A DNA stretch of 64,000 nt from Streptomyces sp. NBC_00425 (GCF_036030735.1 NZ_CP107928.1:1736001-1800000); one strand, 5' to 3'. Positions 26,817 to 36,290 are shown, counted from the first letter of the stretch. Notes: generated from the sequence alone by a model not told the origin. A program made the numbers and translations.

Positions 26817-28172
26817 GTGGCTGCCTGGGTGGGCCGGACCGCCGTCGAGATCGCCGCCGCCGTGCGGGAGAAGCGGGTCACGCCCCGGGAGGTGGTGGCG
26901 GAGCACCTCGCGCGGATCGAGCGGCTGGACGGCCGTGTCGGCGCGTTCCGCGCGGTGCGGGCCGAGGCCGCGCTCGCGGAGGCCGACGAGGTGGCCGCCC
27001 GGCCCGACCTGGGCGAGCTGGCGCTGGCCGGGGTGCCGGTGGCGGTCAAGGACAACCTCGGCGTGCGGGGCGAGGCCATGCGCGTCGGCTCGGCGGCGAC
27101 GCCCGACGCCCCGTCCGCAGCCGACCATGTCACCGTGGCCCGGCTGCGCGCGGCCGGCGCGGTGGTCGTCGGGCTGACGAACGTGCCGGAGCTGTGCGTG
27201 TTCGGCACCACGGAGGGCGTCCACGGCACCGCCCGCAATCCGTGGGACGTCTCCCGCACGGCGGGCGGCTCCTCCGGCGGGAGCGCGGCCGCGGTCGCCG
27301 CCGGGATGACGCCGATCGCGCTCGGCAACGACGGCATGGGCTCGCTGCGCATCCCGGCGGCCAACTGCGGCCTGGTGACCGTGAAGCCGGGCCACGGGGT
27401 GGTGCCGGCCGGGATCGGGGAGGGCGACTGGTTCGGGATGTCGGAGAACGGCCCGCTGGCGACCACGGTGGCGGACGCGCGGCTGATGCTCTCCGTGCTC
27501 GCCGACGCCGACGTCACGGCGGCCGACGGGGCCGGGGCGCTGCGGATCGCGGTCTCCGTGCGCAGTCCGCTGGCCGGGGTCGCGGTGAGCGCTCCCTACG
27601 CGGGCGCGGCCAGGGACGCGGCCGGCGTGCTGATGAAGGCGGGGCACCTCGTGCGGCGGGCCGATCCGCCCTATCCGCTGTCGCTGGGCGTGACCTCGCT
27701 CGCCCACTGGACGGCGGGCACGGCCGTGGACGCGGCCGCCCTGGACGCCCGCCTGCTGACCCGCCGCACCCGGGTGCACGCGGCGCTCGGCCGGCGCTTG
27801 CTGAACGGAGTGCGCGAGGGCTCGGCGCGCGAGGAGCTGCGGCGCCGGCTGGAGCCGTTCTTCGCGCAGTACGACGTGCTGCTCACCCCGGCGCTGGCGC
27901 GGCGGTCGCCGAAGGCCGCGCCGTGGCACGAGCGGGGCTGGCTGCGCAACGTCCTGGCGAACACGAACTACTCGCCGCTGACGCCGCCGTGGAACCTGAC
28001 CGGCTGGCCGGCGATGGCGGTCCCGTTCGGCACGCTGCCGTCCGGTGCGCCCGCGGCCGTACAGCTGGTCGGACGGCCGGGATCGGAGGCGGAGCTGCTG
28101 CGCGTGGCGGAGCAGCTGGAGAACCTGCGCCCCTGGCGGCGCACGGCGCCGCTCGACGAGAGCGCGACCTGA
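26817..28172 (+). CDS. Amidase (amidase signature family)
   Basis: A 451-residue amidase. The Ser-cisSer-Lys triad is visible: Lys in VAVKDNLGVRG (about 79), cisSer in the signature TAGGSSGGSAAAVAAGM and the nucleophilic Ser about 24 residues later (GNDGMGSLRIPAANCG). The reaction is hydrolysis of a carboxamide to acid and ammonia; substrate unknown. GTG start with GAGGAG upstream. It diverges from the sugar-oxidation operon and shares its intergenic palindromes. The usual S-I-R-x-P in the signature reads S-L-R-I-P, a normal variant. Confidence 0.9.
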   Translation: MAAWVGRTAVEIAAAVREKRVTPREVVAEHLARIERLDGRVGAFRAVRAEAALAEADEVAARPDLGELALAGVPVAVKDNLGVRGEAMRVGSAATPDAPSAADHVTVARLRAAGAVVVGLTNVPELCVFGTTEGVHGTARNPWDVSRTAGGSSGGSAAAVAAGMTPIALGNDGMGSLRIPAANCGLVTVKPGHGVVPAGIGEGDWFGMSENGPLATTVADARLMLSVLADADVTAADGAGALRIAVSVRSPLAGVAVSAPYAGAARDAAGVLMKAGHLVRRADPPYPLSLGVTSLAHWTAGTAVDAAALDARLLTRRTRVHAALGRRLLNGVREGSAREELRRRLEPFFAQYDVLLTPALARRSPKAAPWHERGWLRNVLANTNYSPLTPPWNLTGWPAMAVPFGTLPSGAPAAVQLVGRPGSEAELLRVAEQLENLRPWRRTAPLDESAT

Positions 28173-28316
28173 GGCCCGGACGGGCCGGCCCCGGCCGCGT
28201 CGGCCTGGGCGCAGACGGACGGGGAGGCCGGGGGCGGAGGCGGGGCGGCATGGGCGTGGCTCGGGTGCGTGCGCACGCCCATGCGGCGGTGATCGCGCGA
28301 GGCGCGGTCCGTGGGT

Positions 28317-28490
28317 TCAGTCCACGCTGGGCAGGATGTGGTCCTCGGCCAGGTCGTCCTCGTAGCCGGCCAGGCGGATGGGGGCGGAGCGGGCCCACAC
28401 GTCGAGGTTGCCGATCTCGCCGGGCCTGCGGCCGGCCCGCTCCGGGCGTTCCTTGGGACGTTGCTCGCGATTCGTCTTCTCCGGTGTCAC
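28317..28490 (-). CDS. Small protein, 57 residues
   Basis: A GTG-initiated 57-residue protein with a strong ribosome site (AAGGAG, 6 nt spacing). It is highly charged in the first half (EKTNREQRPKERPERAGRRP) and ends in GNLDVWARSAPIRLAGYEDD followed by LAEDHILPSVD. The ordered C-terminal half looks like conserved protein rather than noise, and I believe similar short ORFs occur in other Streptomyces. No function is known. A long leader of about 200-300 nt containing a hairpin precedes it. Confidence 0.65.
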   Translation of the reverse strand: MTPEKTNREQRPKERPERAGRRPGEIGNLDVWARSAPIRLAGYEDDLAEDHILPSVD

Positions 28491-29017
28491 CGCGCACTCC
28501 TTATGTGTCGGGTCACCCTCGGGGCGTGCCGGCCAGTCTGCGGTCCGGCGCTGAACGCTCCCTAGGGTCTGGCTGGAGTCGGTGGCGACACGGTGGCGCC
28601 GGTGACTCCCAGGAGAGCTGGCCGTTGTGAACCGGCTTGTCCCAGACGGACGGTGGGTGTGGGTGGCACTCCGTCCTGCTGTCCGTCCGCTACACATTAA
28701 CCAAATGAGCGGGGTGCCGCTCGATAGGGCCTGAAGATTTGACACAACCATGGCGCGTCACTCACAGGCCCCGTAAGCGAATTGAACCCTTTTCACCTCT
28801 TCCACACCCTATGAGTTCACCCGGACGGCGTATGTCGCCGAACCCCCTCCCGGTCCCTCGCGCCACGCCCGGAGGCCGCCCCCGGCCCGTCCGGCCCTCG
28901 CCGACGCCCCCCGCGCCGCCTCTCCGACACCCCAGGGCCACCGGCCGGCGGTGGCGAGGGGGCGCAACTCCCGTCCCGGGCCTGTCGGTTGGGAGCCGGC
29001 CGTGAGACCGTACGCCG
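28491..29017. other. 527-bp intergenic region, AT-enriched centre
   Basis: Divergent gap between the 57-residue protein and an SDR gene. It contains a folded element at 28645-28687 (GACGGAC pairing with GTCCGTC around an inner ACGG/CCGT pairing), an unusually AT-rich stretch at 28690-28815 and a perfect -35-like TTGACA at 28739-28744 on the plus strand. A tiny ORF (ATG at 28750, eight codons, MARHSQAP) could be chance. No known riboswitch was recognised. Confidence 0.4.
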
Positions 29018-29794
29018 ATGACGTCGTCGTACGGGTTGCGCGGCAGGGCCGCCCTCGTCACCGGGGGCACGCGGGGCATCGGATGGGCGGTGGCCCGGGC
29101 GCTCCGGGACGCCGGGGCGCGGGTGTGCGTGAGCGCACGGGACCCCGACGAGGTGCGGCACGCCGCCGCCGAGCTGGGCGGCGTGGGGCTGGCCGGGAGC
29201 GTCGCGGACCCCGGTCACCCCGAGGAGCTCACCGACCTGTGTCTGCGCTCCTTCGGGCGGCTGGACGTCCTGGTGAACAACGCGGCGACCAACCAGCCGT
29301 ACGGCCCCCTCATGGACGCCGACCCGGACGTCTGGCGGGAGGCGTTCGCCGTGAACGTCGAGGCCCCGCTGCGGCTGGTGCAGTGCGCGTGGCACGGCTG
29401 GATGCGCGAGCACGGCGGGACCGTGGTCAGCGTCTGCACGGAGGGCGCGGGCCATGTGGGACCGGGCGTCGGGGCCTACGGCACCAGCAAGGCGGCCCTG
29501 CTGCACCTCACCCAGCAGCTGGCGGGCGAGCTGGGCCCGGGGGTGCGGGTGAACTCCGTCTCCCCCGGCCTCGTCCGCACCGAGATGGCCCGGTTCGTCT
29601 GGGAGCCGAGGGAGCGGGCCGTCGCACGGGAGCTGCCGCTCGAACGCATCGGCGAGCCGCAGGACGTGGCCCGGGCGGTGCTGTGGCTGTGCTCGGAGGA
29701 GGCCCGGTGGATCACGGGCGCGGACCTGCTGGTGGACGGCGGCACGCGGGTACGGGCGGCACGCGCCGCACGTCAGGAGCCCGGGCCCGAGTGA
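29018..29794 (+). CDS. SDR family oxidoreductase
   Basis: A 258-residue classical short-chain dehydrogenase. Cofactor site TGGTRGIG (about 16-23), structural NNAA at about 88, catalytic Tyr/Lys in YGTSKAAL (about 156-160) and the C-terminal SPGLVRTEMA and ITGADLLVDGG typical of FabG-like enzymes. It should reduce or oxidise a hydroxy/keto group with NAD(P)H; substrate not readable. The usual catalytic Ser position reads VVSVCTEGAG, so the Ser is shifted or replaced by Cys/Thr, which may lower or alter activity. ATG start at 29018. It converges on the zinc-ribbon SDR gene with 28 bp between. Confidence 0.88.
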   Translation: MTSSYGLRGRAALVTGGTRGIGWAVARALRDAGARVCVSARDPDEVRHAAAELGGVGLAGSVADPGHPEELTDLCLRSFGRLDVLVNNAATNQPYGPLMDADPDVWREAFAVNVEAPLRLVQCAWHGWMREHGGTVVSVCTEGAGHVGPGVGAYGTSKAALLHLTQQLAGELGPGVRVNSVSPGLVRTEMARFVWEPRERAVARELPLERIGEPQDVARAVLWLCSEEARWITGADLLVDGGTRVRAARAARQEPGPE

Positions 29795-29822
29795 CGTGCG
29801 GCTCAGCGGCGCGCGCCTGCGG

Positions 29823-31331
29823 TCACCACTTGCCCGGCGCGTAGTCCTTGAGGAAGACCCCGTACAGGTCCTCGCCGGCCTCGCCCCGCACGACCGGGTC
29901 GTAGACCCGGGCCGCGCCGTCCACCAGGTCGAGCGGCGCGTGGAAGCCCTCCTCCGCGAGGCGCAGCTTGTCGTAGTGCGGGCGCTCGTCGGTGATCCAG
30001 CCGGTGTCGACGGAGGTCATGAGGATGCCGTCGGTCTGAAACATCTCCTGCGCGCTGGTGCGGGTCACCATGTTCATCGCGGCCTTGGCCGCGTTCGTGT
30101 TCGGGTGTCCGGCGCCCTTGTAGCCGCGGCCGAAGACGCCCTCCATCGCCGAGACGTTCACGACGTACGCGCGCCCGCTCCCGGCCTTCGCCGCGGCGTC
30201 GGCCATGGCCGGCCGGAGCTTGCTGATCAGGATGAACGGCGACGTGTAGTTGCACAGCTGGGTCTCGAGCAGCTCCACCGGGGAGATCTGCTCGATGGTC
30301 TGCACCCAGGTGTTGGTGTCGACGACGTCGGGGACCAGGCCGCCCGCGTCGATCGCCGTGCCGTCGAGGTGCCGGGCGACGCTGGCGTTGCCCGCGACCA
30401 GGGCGAGGTCGGCGACCTTCTGCGCGTCCAGGGCGCTGGCGCCGACCGGCAGTGCCGCGAGCCCGTCGACGGCGCCCGAGCCGAACGCGCCGATGACGTG
30501 GTGGGCGGGCAGCTCGCCGGCGGGCAGCGGGGCGCTCTCGCCGCCCACCAGTGCGGCGTAGGCGGAGGGCAGCCGGCGCACGGTCTGAGTGGCGTTGTTG
30601 ATGAGGATGTCGAGCGGACCGGCGGCGGCTACCTGCTCGGCGAGGGCCACGGCCTGCGCCGGGTCGCGCAGATCGATGCCGACGACCTCCAGGCGGTGGA
30701 TCCAGTCGGCCGAGTCGTCCATGGCCTTGAAGCGGCGGATGGCGTCCTTCGGGAACCGCGTGGTGATCGTGGTGTGCGCGCCGTCGCGCAGCAGCCGCAG
30801 CGCGATGTACATGCCGATCTTGGCGCGGCCGCCGGTGAGCAGCGCGCGCTTGCCGGTGAGGTCGGCGCGCACGTCGCGCTTGTCGCGGTTCAGGCGGGCG
30901 CACTCGGGACAGAGCTGGTGGTAGAAGTAGTCGACCTCGACGTACCGGGTCTTGCAGGTGTAGCAGGAGCGGGGTCGCTGGAGTATCCCGGCGATCCTGC
31001 CCTCCTCGGTGACGGACGACGGCAGGATGCCCTCGGTCTCGTCGTCGATGCGCTGGGCGGAGCCGGTGGCGGTGGCTTCGGTGACCGTCTTGTCGTGGGC
31101 GGTCTTGGCGGCCCGGCGTTCCTGCCGGCGGCGCTGCTTGACCGTGCGGTAGACGCCCGCGGTGGCCCGGCGCACGGCGATCGCGTCCGGGTGGTCCACG
31201 TCGAGCTTGTCCAGCTCCTCCAGCACGCCGAGGCAGACCGCGAGCCGCTCGGGATCGATGCCGGGCCCGTGCACGACCGTGTCCACGGCCTCCTCGGTGA
31301 TTGCCGCCGAGTTGTCCTCTGTCACCGTCAT
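29823..31331 (-). CDS. Zinc-ribbon plus degenerate SDR protein
   Basis: A 502-residue protein. Residues 1-120 are helical and very charged (RTVKQRRRQERRAAKTAHDK). A zinc ribbon follows at about 122-148 (CYTC, 15 residues, CPEC), then an SDR-like Rossmann domain to the end. The NAD motif reads TGGRAKIG instead of TG-x3-GIG, and the Y-x3-K active site reads T-N-A-A-K, so the catalytic Tyr is replaced by Thr. NNAT at the structural Asn position is kept, which suggests the fold is intact while normal dehydrogenase chemistry is lost. A binding or scaffolding role, or unusual chemistry, is possible. The family exists in other actinobacteria to my knowledge; function unknown. Confidence 0.75.
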   Translation of the reverse strand: MTVTEDNSAAITEEAVDTVVHGPGIDPERLAVCLGVLEELDKLDVDHPDAIAVRRATAGVYRTVKQRRRQERRAAKTAHDKTVTEATATGSAQRIDDETEGILPSSVTEEGRIAGILQRPRSCYTCKTRYVEVDYFYHQLCPECARLNRDKRDVRADLTGKRALLTGGRAKIGMYIALRLLRDGAHTTITTRFPKDAIRRFKAMDDSADWIHRLEVVGIDLRDPAQAVALAEQVAAAGPLDILINNATQTVRRLPSAYAALVGGESAPLPAGELPAHHVIGAFGSGAVDGLAALPVGASALDAQKVADLALVAGNASVARHLDGTAIDAGGLVPDVVDTNTWVQTIEQISPVELLETQLCNYTSPFILISKLRPAMADAAAKAGSGRAYVVNVSAMEGVFGRGYKGAGHPNTNAAKAAMNMVTRTSAQEMFQTDGILMTSVDTGWITDERPHYDKLRLAEEGFHAPLDLVDGAARVYDPVVRGEAGEDLYGVFLKDYAPGKW

Positions 31332-31435
31332 CGCGCTGCCGCTTCCCTGCTCACCCGGGCGGCGCTCCGACCGCGCCCGCCTTACGAAGGGGGAATTTTA
31401 CGGAGCGCCGCGCCTCTCCTCCAAACGCGTTCCCG

Positions 31436-32758
31436 TCAAGGGCCGCAGGCCGTGATGAGCGTCTCCACCTCGGCGGTCAGCGCGCGGGCGACCCGGTCGA
31501 GGTCGGGGACGGCCTCGGCGTCGGCGACGAGCCCGTAGTGGACGCGGCCGCGGTAGGTGGAGACCGCGACGGCCAGGGCCTGGCCGCGGGCCAGCGGCGC
31601 ATAGGGGAAGACCTCGTCGACCGGATTCCCGCCGAGCCTCAGGCCGAGGCTGGGCAGCGGGACGCTGGTGACGAGGATGTCGAACCAGAACCGGGCCGCC
31701 TGGCCGGCCAGCGGCCCGCCGAGCCGGTGGCCGAGGGCCGGGACGTGGTCGGCGAGCAGGGCGACGGCGCCCGCGCCCCGGTGCGGCCCGGCGTCCTTGT
31801 TGCGGTCCATGGTGGTGCGGACGTGGGCGAGCCGGCCGAGCGGGTCGGGGTCGTCGACCGGGAGCCGCACCACGTACCCGGAGAGCCGGTTGCCCTGCGG
31901 GTGGGCGGTGCGCGGGCGACGCTGGGAGACGGGGATCAGGGCGCGCGGCCGTACGCCCGCACTGCCGTCGCCGCGCTCGTCGAGCCAGCGGCGCAGGGCT
32001 CCGGCGACGACCGCGATCAGCACGTCGTTGACGGTGCCGCCGGCGACCTTGCGGATCCGGTGCACGTCGTCGAGGTCGATGACCACGCCGGCGGTGCGAC
32101 GGGTGCCGCTGGGCGCGGCGGTGAGCGCGGCGCTGGAACGCACGCCGAGGCCCGAGACGGCGAGGGAGGCGCCGATGTCGAGGGCGCGGCCGACGTCGGA
32201 GACGGCCCCGCGCAGCAGTCCGCGCAGCCGGTCGACGTCGGGGATGAGCCTGCGGGCGGGCTCGGCCGGGCGGGGCCGGCGCTCGGGCAGGTCCATCGGG
32301 TCGAGGACGGCCGCGGCCAGCGTCAGGGCGCGCAGACCGTCGGCGAGGGCGTGGTGGAACTTGAAGAGCACGGCGAACGAGGCGCCGTCCGCACCCGGCA
32401 GGACGTGTGCCTCCCAGGGCGGACGGCCGCGCTCCAGGGGCCGTTCCATGAGCCGGCCGGCCGCGGTCTGGAAGTCGGCGGCGGGAGCGTGCAGACGCAC
32501 GTGGTGGCGCGGGTCGAAGTCCGGGGCGGCCTCGCGCACGGCTCCCCCGAAGGCGAGCGGCTGCCATACGTCCCGGATCCGCATCCGCAGCCCGGGGACG
32601 CCGGACGCCCGGTCCGCGAGCAGGTCGGCCGCGTGGGCGCCCGCGGCGGGCGAGTGCGCCGAGAAGACGCCGAGGGCGCCCAGGTGCATGGGGTGCTCGG
32701 CCGACTCGAGGTTCCAGAACGCCAGGTCGAGGGGGGCCAGCAGATCATCAGCAGTCAC
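31436..32758 (-). CDS. Wax ester synthase/diacylglycerol acyltransferase
   Basis: A 440-residue WS/DGAT acyltransferase. The catalytic HHxxxDG motif is intact (FHHALADG, H135-G141), and the family PLW-type and ND motifs have counterparts (RPPWEAHVL; GGTVNDVLIAVVAGAL). It transfers acyl groups from acyl-CoA to diacylglycerol, storing triacylglycerol in lipid droplets at the membrane. By position and family it corresponds to the DGAT known from S. coelicolor (recalled as SCO0958). The upstream gap 32759-32875 is AT-rich and may hold its promoter (TTAATC, 16 nt, TAGCCT). Confidence 0.88.
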   Translation of the reverse strand: MTADDLLAPLDLAFWNLESAEHPMHLGALGVFSAHSPAAGAHAADLLADRASGVPGLRMRIRDVWQPLAFGGAVREAAPDFDPRHHVRLHAPAADFQTAAGRLMERPLERGRPPWEAHVLPGADGASFAVLFKFHHALADGLRALTLAAAVLDPMDLPERRPRPAEPARRLIPDVDRLRGLLRGAVSDVGRALDIGASLAVSGLGVRSSAALTAAPSGTRRTAGVVIDLDDVHRIRKVAGGTVNDVLIAVVAGALRRWLDERGDGSAGVRPRALIPVSQRRPRTAHPQGNRLSGYVVRLPVDDPDPLGRLAHVRTTMDRNKDAGPHRGAGAVALLADHVPALGHRLGGPLAGQAARFWFDILVTSVPLPSLGLRLGGNPVDEVFPYAPLARGQALAVAVSTYRGRVHYGLVADAEAVPDLDRVARALTAEVETLITACGP

Positions 32759-32875
32759 GGACTTGCCTCGCGTCGAGGACGGGTGAGCGAAGGACGGGTG
32801 GGAAACCAGTCAACCCCTCGGAGGCGATTACGGTCAAGCACGATCAGGCTACGCACAGTTAACATCCGATTAAGT

Positions 32876-34096
32876 TCATGACACCCGGCACCCCTTGCCC
32901 AGGGCGATCACGCCGCCCGGGGACACCGTGTACAGCTCCGCGTCCCGCTCCGGGTTCACGCCGATGGTCGCGCCCGGAGGGACGTCGACGTTCTTGTCCA
33001 GAACGGCCCCGCGCACCACGGCTCCCCGGCCGATGTGCACGTTGTCGTGCAGGATCGAGCCCTGGACGACCGCCCCCGGGTCGACCACCACCCCCGGCGA
33101 CAGCACCGACCGGGTCACCTGTCCACGGATCAGGCACCCCGAACTGATGATCGACTCACCGGCGATGCCTCCCGCGTTGAAACGCGCCGGGGAGAGCTGG
33201 CCCGAGTGGGTGTAGATCGGCCAGCTGCGGTTGTACAGGTTGAAGGCGGGGCGCTCGGCGATCAGGTCCATGTGCGCGTCGTAGTACGCGTCGAGCGTGC
33301 CGACGTCACGCCAGTAGCCCTGGTCCCGGGTGGTCTCGCCGGGGACGTGGTTCTCGCTGAAGTCGTACAGCCCGGCCTCGCCGCGTTCGGTGAGCTGGGG
33401 CAGGATCGAGCCGCCCATGTCGTGCACGGACGCCTCGTCCTCGGCGTCCCGCTGGAGCGCCTCTATCAGGGCCTTGGTGGTGAAGATGTAGTTCCCCATC
33501 GACGCGAACACCGACTCCGGGTCGTCCACGAGCCCCGGCGGGTCGGCCGGCTTCTCCAGGAAACGCTCGACCGACTGACCGTCCGAACCGGGGGTGATCA
33601 CCCCGAAGGAGGAGGACTCGCCCCGCGGGACCCGGATCCCCGCCACCGTCACGCCCGCGCCGCTCTCGATGTGCTGGGCGAGCATCTGGCGCGGGTCCAT
33701 GCGGTAGACGTGGTCGGCGCCGAACACGGCCACGTACTCGGGCCGCTCGTCGTAGATCAGGTTCAGCGACTGCAGGATGGCGTCCGCGCTGCCGAGGTAC
33801 CAGCGCGGCCCGAGCCGCTGCTGCGCCGGGACCGGGGTGACGTAGTTGCCGAGCAGACTCGACATGCGCCACGTCGTCGTGATGTGCCGGTCCAGCGAAT
33901 GCGACTTGTACTGCGTCAGCACGCAGATGCGCAGGATGTCGGCGTTGACGAGGTTGGACAGGACGAAGTCGACGAGCCGGTAGGTGCCGCCGAACGTGAC
34001 GGCCGGCTTGGCCCGGTCCGCGGTGAGCGGCATCAGCCGCTTGCCCTCACCGCCCGCCAGCACGATCCCGAGCACCGTAGGTCCTCCACGCCGCAT
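32876..34096 (-). CDS. glgC: Glucose-1-phosphate adenylyltransferase
   Basis: A 406-residue ADP-glucose pyrophosphorylase. The N-terminal nucleotidyltransferase domain shows [20 protein letters not shown] and [10 protein letters not shown]; the C-terminal left-handed beta-helix begins near residue 300 ([18 protein letters not shown], then hexapeptide repeats). It makes ADP-glucose, which GlgA/GlgM uses for glycogen or maltose-1-phosphate. The ATG at 34096 has AGGGGA upstream; a GTG five codons earlier is less likely. It follows glgA on the same strand with a 54-bp gap. Confidence 0.95.
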   Translation of the reverse strand: MRRGGPTVLGIVLAGGEGKRLMPLTADRAKPAVTFGGTYRLVDFVLSNLVNADILRICVLTQYKSHSLDRHITTTWRMSSLLGNYVTPVPAQQRLGPRWYLGSADAILQSLNLIYDERPEYVAVFGADHVYRMDPRQMLAQHIESGAGVTVAGIRVPRGESSSFGVITPGSDGQSVERFLEKPADPPGLVDDPESVFASMGNYIFTTKALIEALQRDAEDEASVHDMGGSILPQLTERGEAGLYDFSENHVPGETTRDQGYWRDVGTLDAYYDAHMDLIAERPAFNLYNRSWPIYTHSGQLSPARFNAGGIAGESIISSGCLIRGQVTRSVLSPGVVVDPGAVVQGSILHDNVHIGRGAVVRGAVLDKNVDVPPGATIGVNPERDAELYTVSPGGVIALGKGCRVS

Positions 34097-34150
34097 GGCC
34101 GCTCCCCTCACCCTGGTCGGATACCCATGGCTGCCCCGGCGCGGGGCTCC

Positions 34151-35302
34151 CTACGCCTGTTTGACGATCTCCTGGTACAGCCGGACCGTGCGGCGGGCCA
34201 CCGCGTCCCAGCCGAACTCCTCCACCGCACGTGCCCGTCCCGCCTCACCCATCCGCGCCGCGGCCGCCGGGTCGCCGAGGATCTCGTCCAGCGCGCCCGC
34301 GAGGTTCGCCTCGAAATCCTCGTCGACGGTCACCAGCCTGCCCGTCACCCCGTCCTCGACGACCTCCGGGATCCCGCCGACCCGGGAGGCCACCACCGGC
34401 GTGCCGCAGGCCATCGCCTCCAGGTTGACGATGCCCAGCGGTTCGTACACCGAGGGGCAGACGAAGACGGCCGCGTGCGTGAGGAGTTGGATCACCTCGG
34501 GGCGCGGCAGCATCCTGGGTATCCAGTGCACCCCGTCCCGGGAGCCGCGCAGCTCGGAGAAGAGATCCCGGAACTCCTGCTCGATCTCCGGGGTGTCGGG
34601 GGCTCCGGCGCACAGTACGACCTGCGCCGCGGGATCGATGTCCCGTACGGCGCGCAGCAGATGCGGCACGCCCTTCTGCCGGGTGATCCTGCCGACGAAC
34701 AGCACGAACGGCCGGTCCGGGTCGAGGCCGATCCGGCTGAGCGCGTCCGTGCCCCGGTCGGGCCGGTAGAGAGCCGTGTCGATGCCGTTGTGCACGACGT
34801 GGACCCGGTCCGGGGCCAGCGAGGGATAGCAGGCGAGGATGTCCTCGCGCATCGCGCCGGAGACGGCGATCACCGCGTCGGCGGCCTCCACCGCGGTCCG
34901 CTCGGCCCAGCTCGACAGGGCGTAGCCCCCGCCGAGTTGCTCGGCCTTCCAGGGGCGCAGCGGCTCCAGCGAGTGCGCGGTCACCACGTGCGGGACGCCG
35001 TAGAGCTCCTTGGCGAGATGACCGGCGAGGTTCGCGTACCAGGTGTGGGAGTGGACGAGTTCACGCCCTTCCAGGGCGGCCGCCATGGCCAGGTCGACCG
35101 AGAAGGTGCGCAGCGCGTCGTTGGCGCCGTCCAGGGCCGGCCACGGCCGGTGCCGCCGCACCCCGTCCGTGCGGCCCTCGCCCCAGCAGTGCACGTCGAG
35201 GTCGATCAGCCGTCGCAACTCACGGGCGAGGAACTCCACATGGACGCCCGCGCCGCCGTACACGTCCGGGGGATACTCCCGAGTCAGCAGGCCTACTCGC
35301 AC
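34151..35302 (-). CDS. glgA: Glycogen/maltose-1-phosphate synthase (GT4)
   Basis: A 383-residue GT4 glycosyltransferase of the actinobacterial GlgA type. N-terminal acceptor domain MRVGLLTREYPPDVYGGAGV; C-terminal GT-B donor domain with VLFVGRITRQKGVPHLL and the EX7E region PSVYEPLGIVNLEAMACG. In actinobacteria this type (GlgM) often makes alpha-maltose-1-phosphate from ADP-glucose and glucose-1-phosphate, feeding GlgE. It is encoded just upstream of glgC, its ADP-glucose supplier. GTG start at 35302. A short GCCCC/GGGGC hairpin at 34133-34147 follows its stop but is probably too weak to end transcription before glgC. Confidence 0.92.
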   Translation of the reverse strand: MRVGLLTREYPPDVYGGAGVHVEFLARELRRLIDLDVHCWGEGRTDGVRRHRPWPALDGANDALRTFSVDLAMAAALEGRELVHSHTWYANLAGHLAKELYGVPHVVTAHSLEPLRPWKAEQLGGGYALSSWAERTAVEAADAVIAVSGAMREDILACYPSLAPDRVHVVHNGIDTALYRPDRGTDALSRIGLDPDRPFVLFVGRITRQKGVPHLLRAVRDIDPAAQVVLCAGAPDTPEIEQEFRDLFSELRGSRDGVHWIPRMLPRPEVIQLLTHAAVFVCPSVYEPLGIVNLEAMACGTPVVASRVGGIPEVVEDGVTGRLVTVDEDFEANLAGALDEILGDPAAAARMGEAGRARAVEEFGWDAVARRTVRLYQEIVKQA

Positions 35303-35340
35303 CCGGAACCCCCAGTCTCAGCGGCCGACTCCCTTCATGG

Positions 35341-36147
35341 TCACCCAGACGCGGCGCGCGGGGAAGAGCGCGGGGGTCGTGTGAAGCAACAGTCGCCGCA
35401 GACGCCTCCGCCCGGGACCCGGTAGTACAGGCAGCAGCTGCGGCGGCGGAAGGCGTCGCCGGACAGCGAGCCGGTGCCCGCGAGGAGGGGGTGGGCGAGG
35501 AGCCTCGCGGTGAGATCACGCGTGCGCACGGCGACGTCGGGACGGCTGTGCCCGTCCGCCCACCGGCCCAGCAGACGGGCCGTCGCGGCCAGGGCGGAGG
35601 CGGCGTTGCCGCGCAGCAGGCCGGGCGCGACCGGGCAGCGGGCCCGCAGGGCCGCGGAGAGGGGTTCGAGGTGACCCTCCAGGACGGTCTCGGCCACGCC
35701 CGCCGCATCTCCGGGCCGGCCCGCCCGCACCCGTGTCAGCCACAGGTCGTCCGGCGCGCCCGCGTCCGGGTCCCAGCGCAGCAGCCCGGGGGCGAGGTCG
35801 GGGACGCACCCGTACAGGACGGCGCAGCCCAGGGCGACCGACCACAGCCGGGCCGCCAGTCCCTGCTGTGCCACGGACGCGCCGACCCGCTCCTCGGGGG
35901 CCCGTAGCGCTCGGGTCACGTTTCGGACACGAAAGGCCAGCGGGTCGTCGTGGAATTCCACTCCGGAGCGCCCTGCGGCGCCCGTCGAGGGCGGCGAGTG
36001 AGTCCGCGCGTAGGCCTGCGCGAGGGTGGGCAGCCGCCGGTCGTGCTCTCCTGGGCTCCCCGGTGAGGTGCGCAGGGCGAAGAAGCCGCCCAGCGGGCGG
36101 AGCAGGGCGAGTTCGGTGTCGAGGTCCACGAAGTGCAGTAGTACCAA
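35341..36147 (-). CDS. FhuF-like (2Fe-2S)-binding protein
   Basis: A 268-residue protein with the C-terminal iron-sulphur motif of siderophore reductases (FRRRSCCLYYRVPGG followed by GVCGDCC: CC-x10-C-x2-C). The preceding 230 residues are helical, as in FhuF. It probably releases iron from ferric siderophores by reduction in the cytoplasm. The start is uncertain: the TTG at 36147 gives the longest frame, a GTG at 36129 is an alternative, and neither has a ribosome site, so leaderless translation is possible. No siderophore biosynthesis or transport gene is nearby. Confidence 0.78.
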   Translation of the reverse strand: MVLLHFVDLDTELALLRPLGGFFALRTSPGSPGEHDRRLPTLAQAYARTHSPPSTGAAGRSGVEFHDDPLAFRVRNVTRALRAPEERVGASVAQQGLAARLWSVALGCAVLYGCVPDLAPGLLRWDPDAGAPDDLWLTRVRAGRPGDAAGVAETVLEGHLEPLSAALRARCPVAPGLLRGNAASALAATARLLGRWADGHSRPDVAVRTRDLTARLLAHPLLAGTGSLSGDAFRRRSCCLYYRVPGGGVCGDCCFTRPPRSSPRAASG

Positions 36148-36264
36148 GGAGGGTAGGGGGCGGGGTCAGGGGGATCCCTGGTCCGTCACCCGCCTGAGGG
36201 AGGACGCAGGGCCCGTCGTACTCCATCGGTAGTAGGACTCATTGCGTGCTCAGGGACGACGACG

Positions 36265-36290
36265 GGAACAGATCGACACGGCATCGTGTT
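36265..36290 (+). promoter_or_regulatory. Candidate ECF (SigR-like) promoter
   Basis: GGAAC (36265-36269), an 18-nt spacer and GTT (36288-36290) match the GGAAT-N18-GTT pattern of SigR promoters at all but one base. It lies 67 bp before the EamA transporter start. An ACACG-gcat-CGTGT inverted repeat falls within the spacer. Confidence 0.35.

Noticed and set aside
28750..28776. Eight-codon leader peptide MARHSQAP
   Set aside because: Too short to judge, no ribosome site, and no run of a regulatory amino acid as in attenuator peptides.
33035..35425. A 796-codon plus-strand frame opposite glgC and glgA
   Set aside because: Both glg genes have intact catalytic motifs on the minus strand; the opposite frame is featureless.
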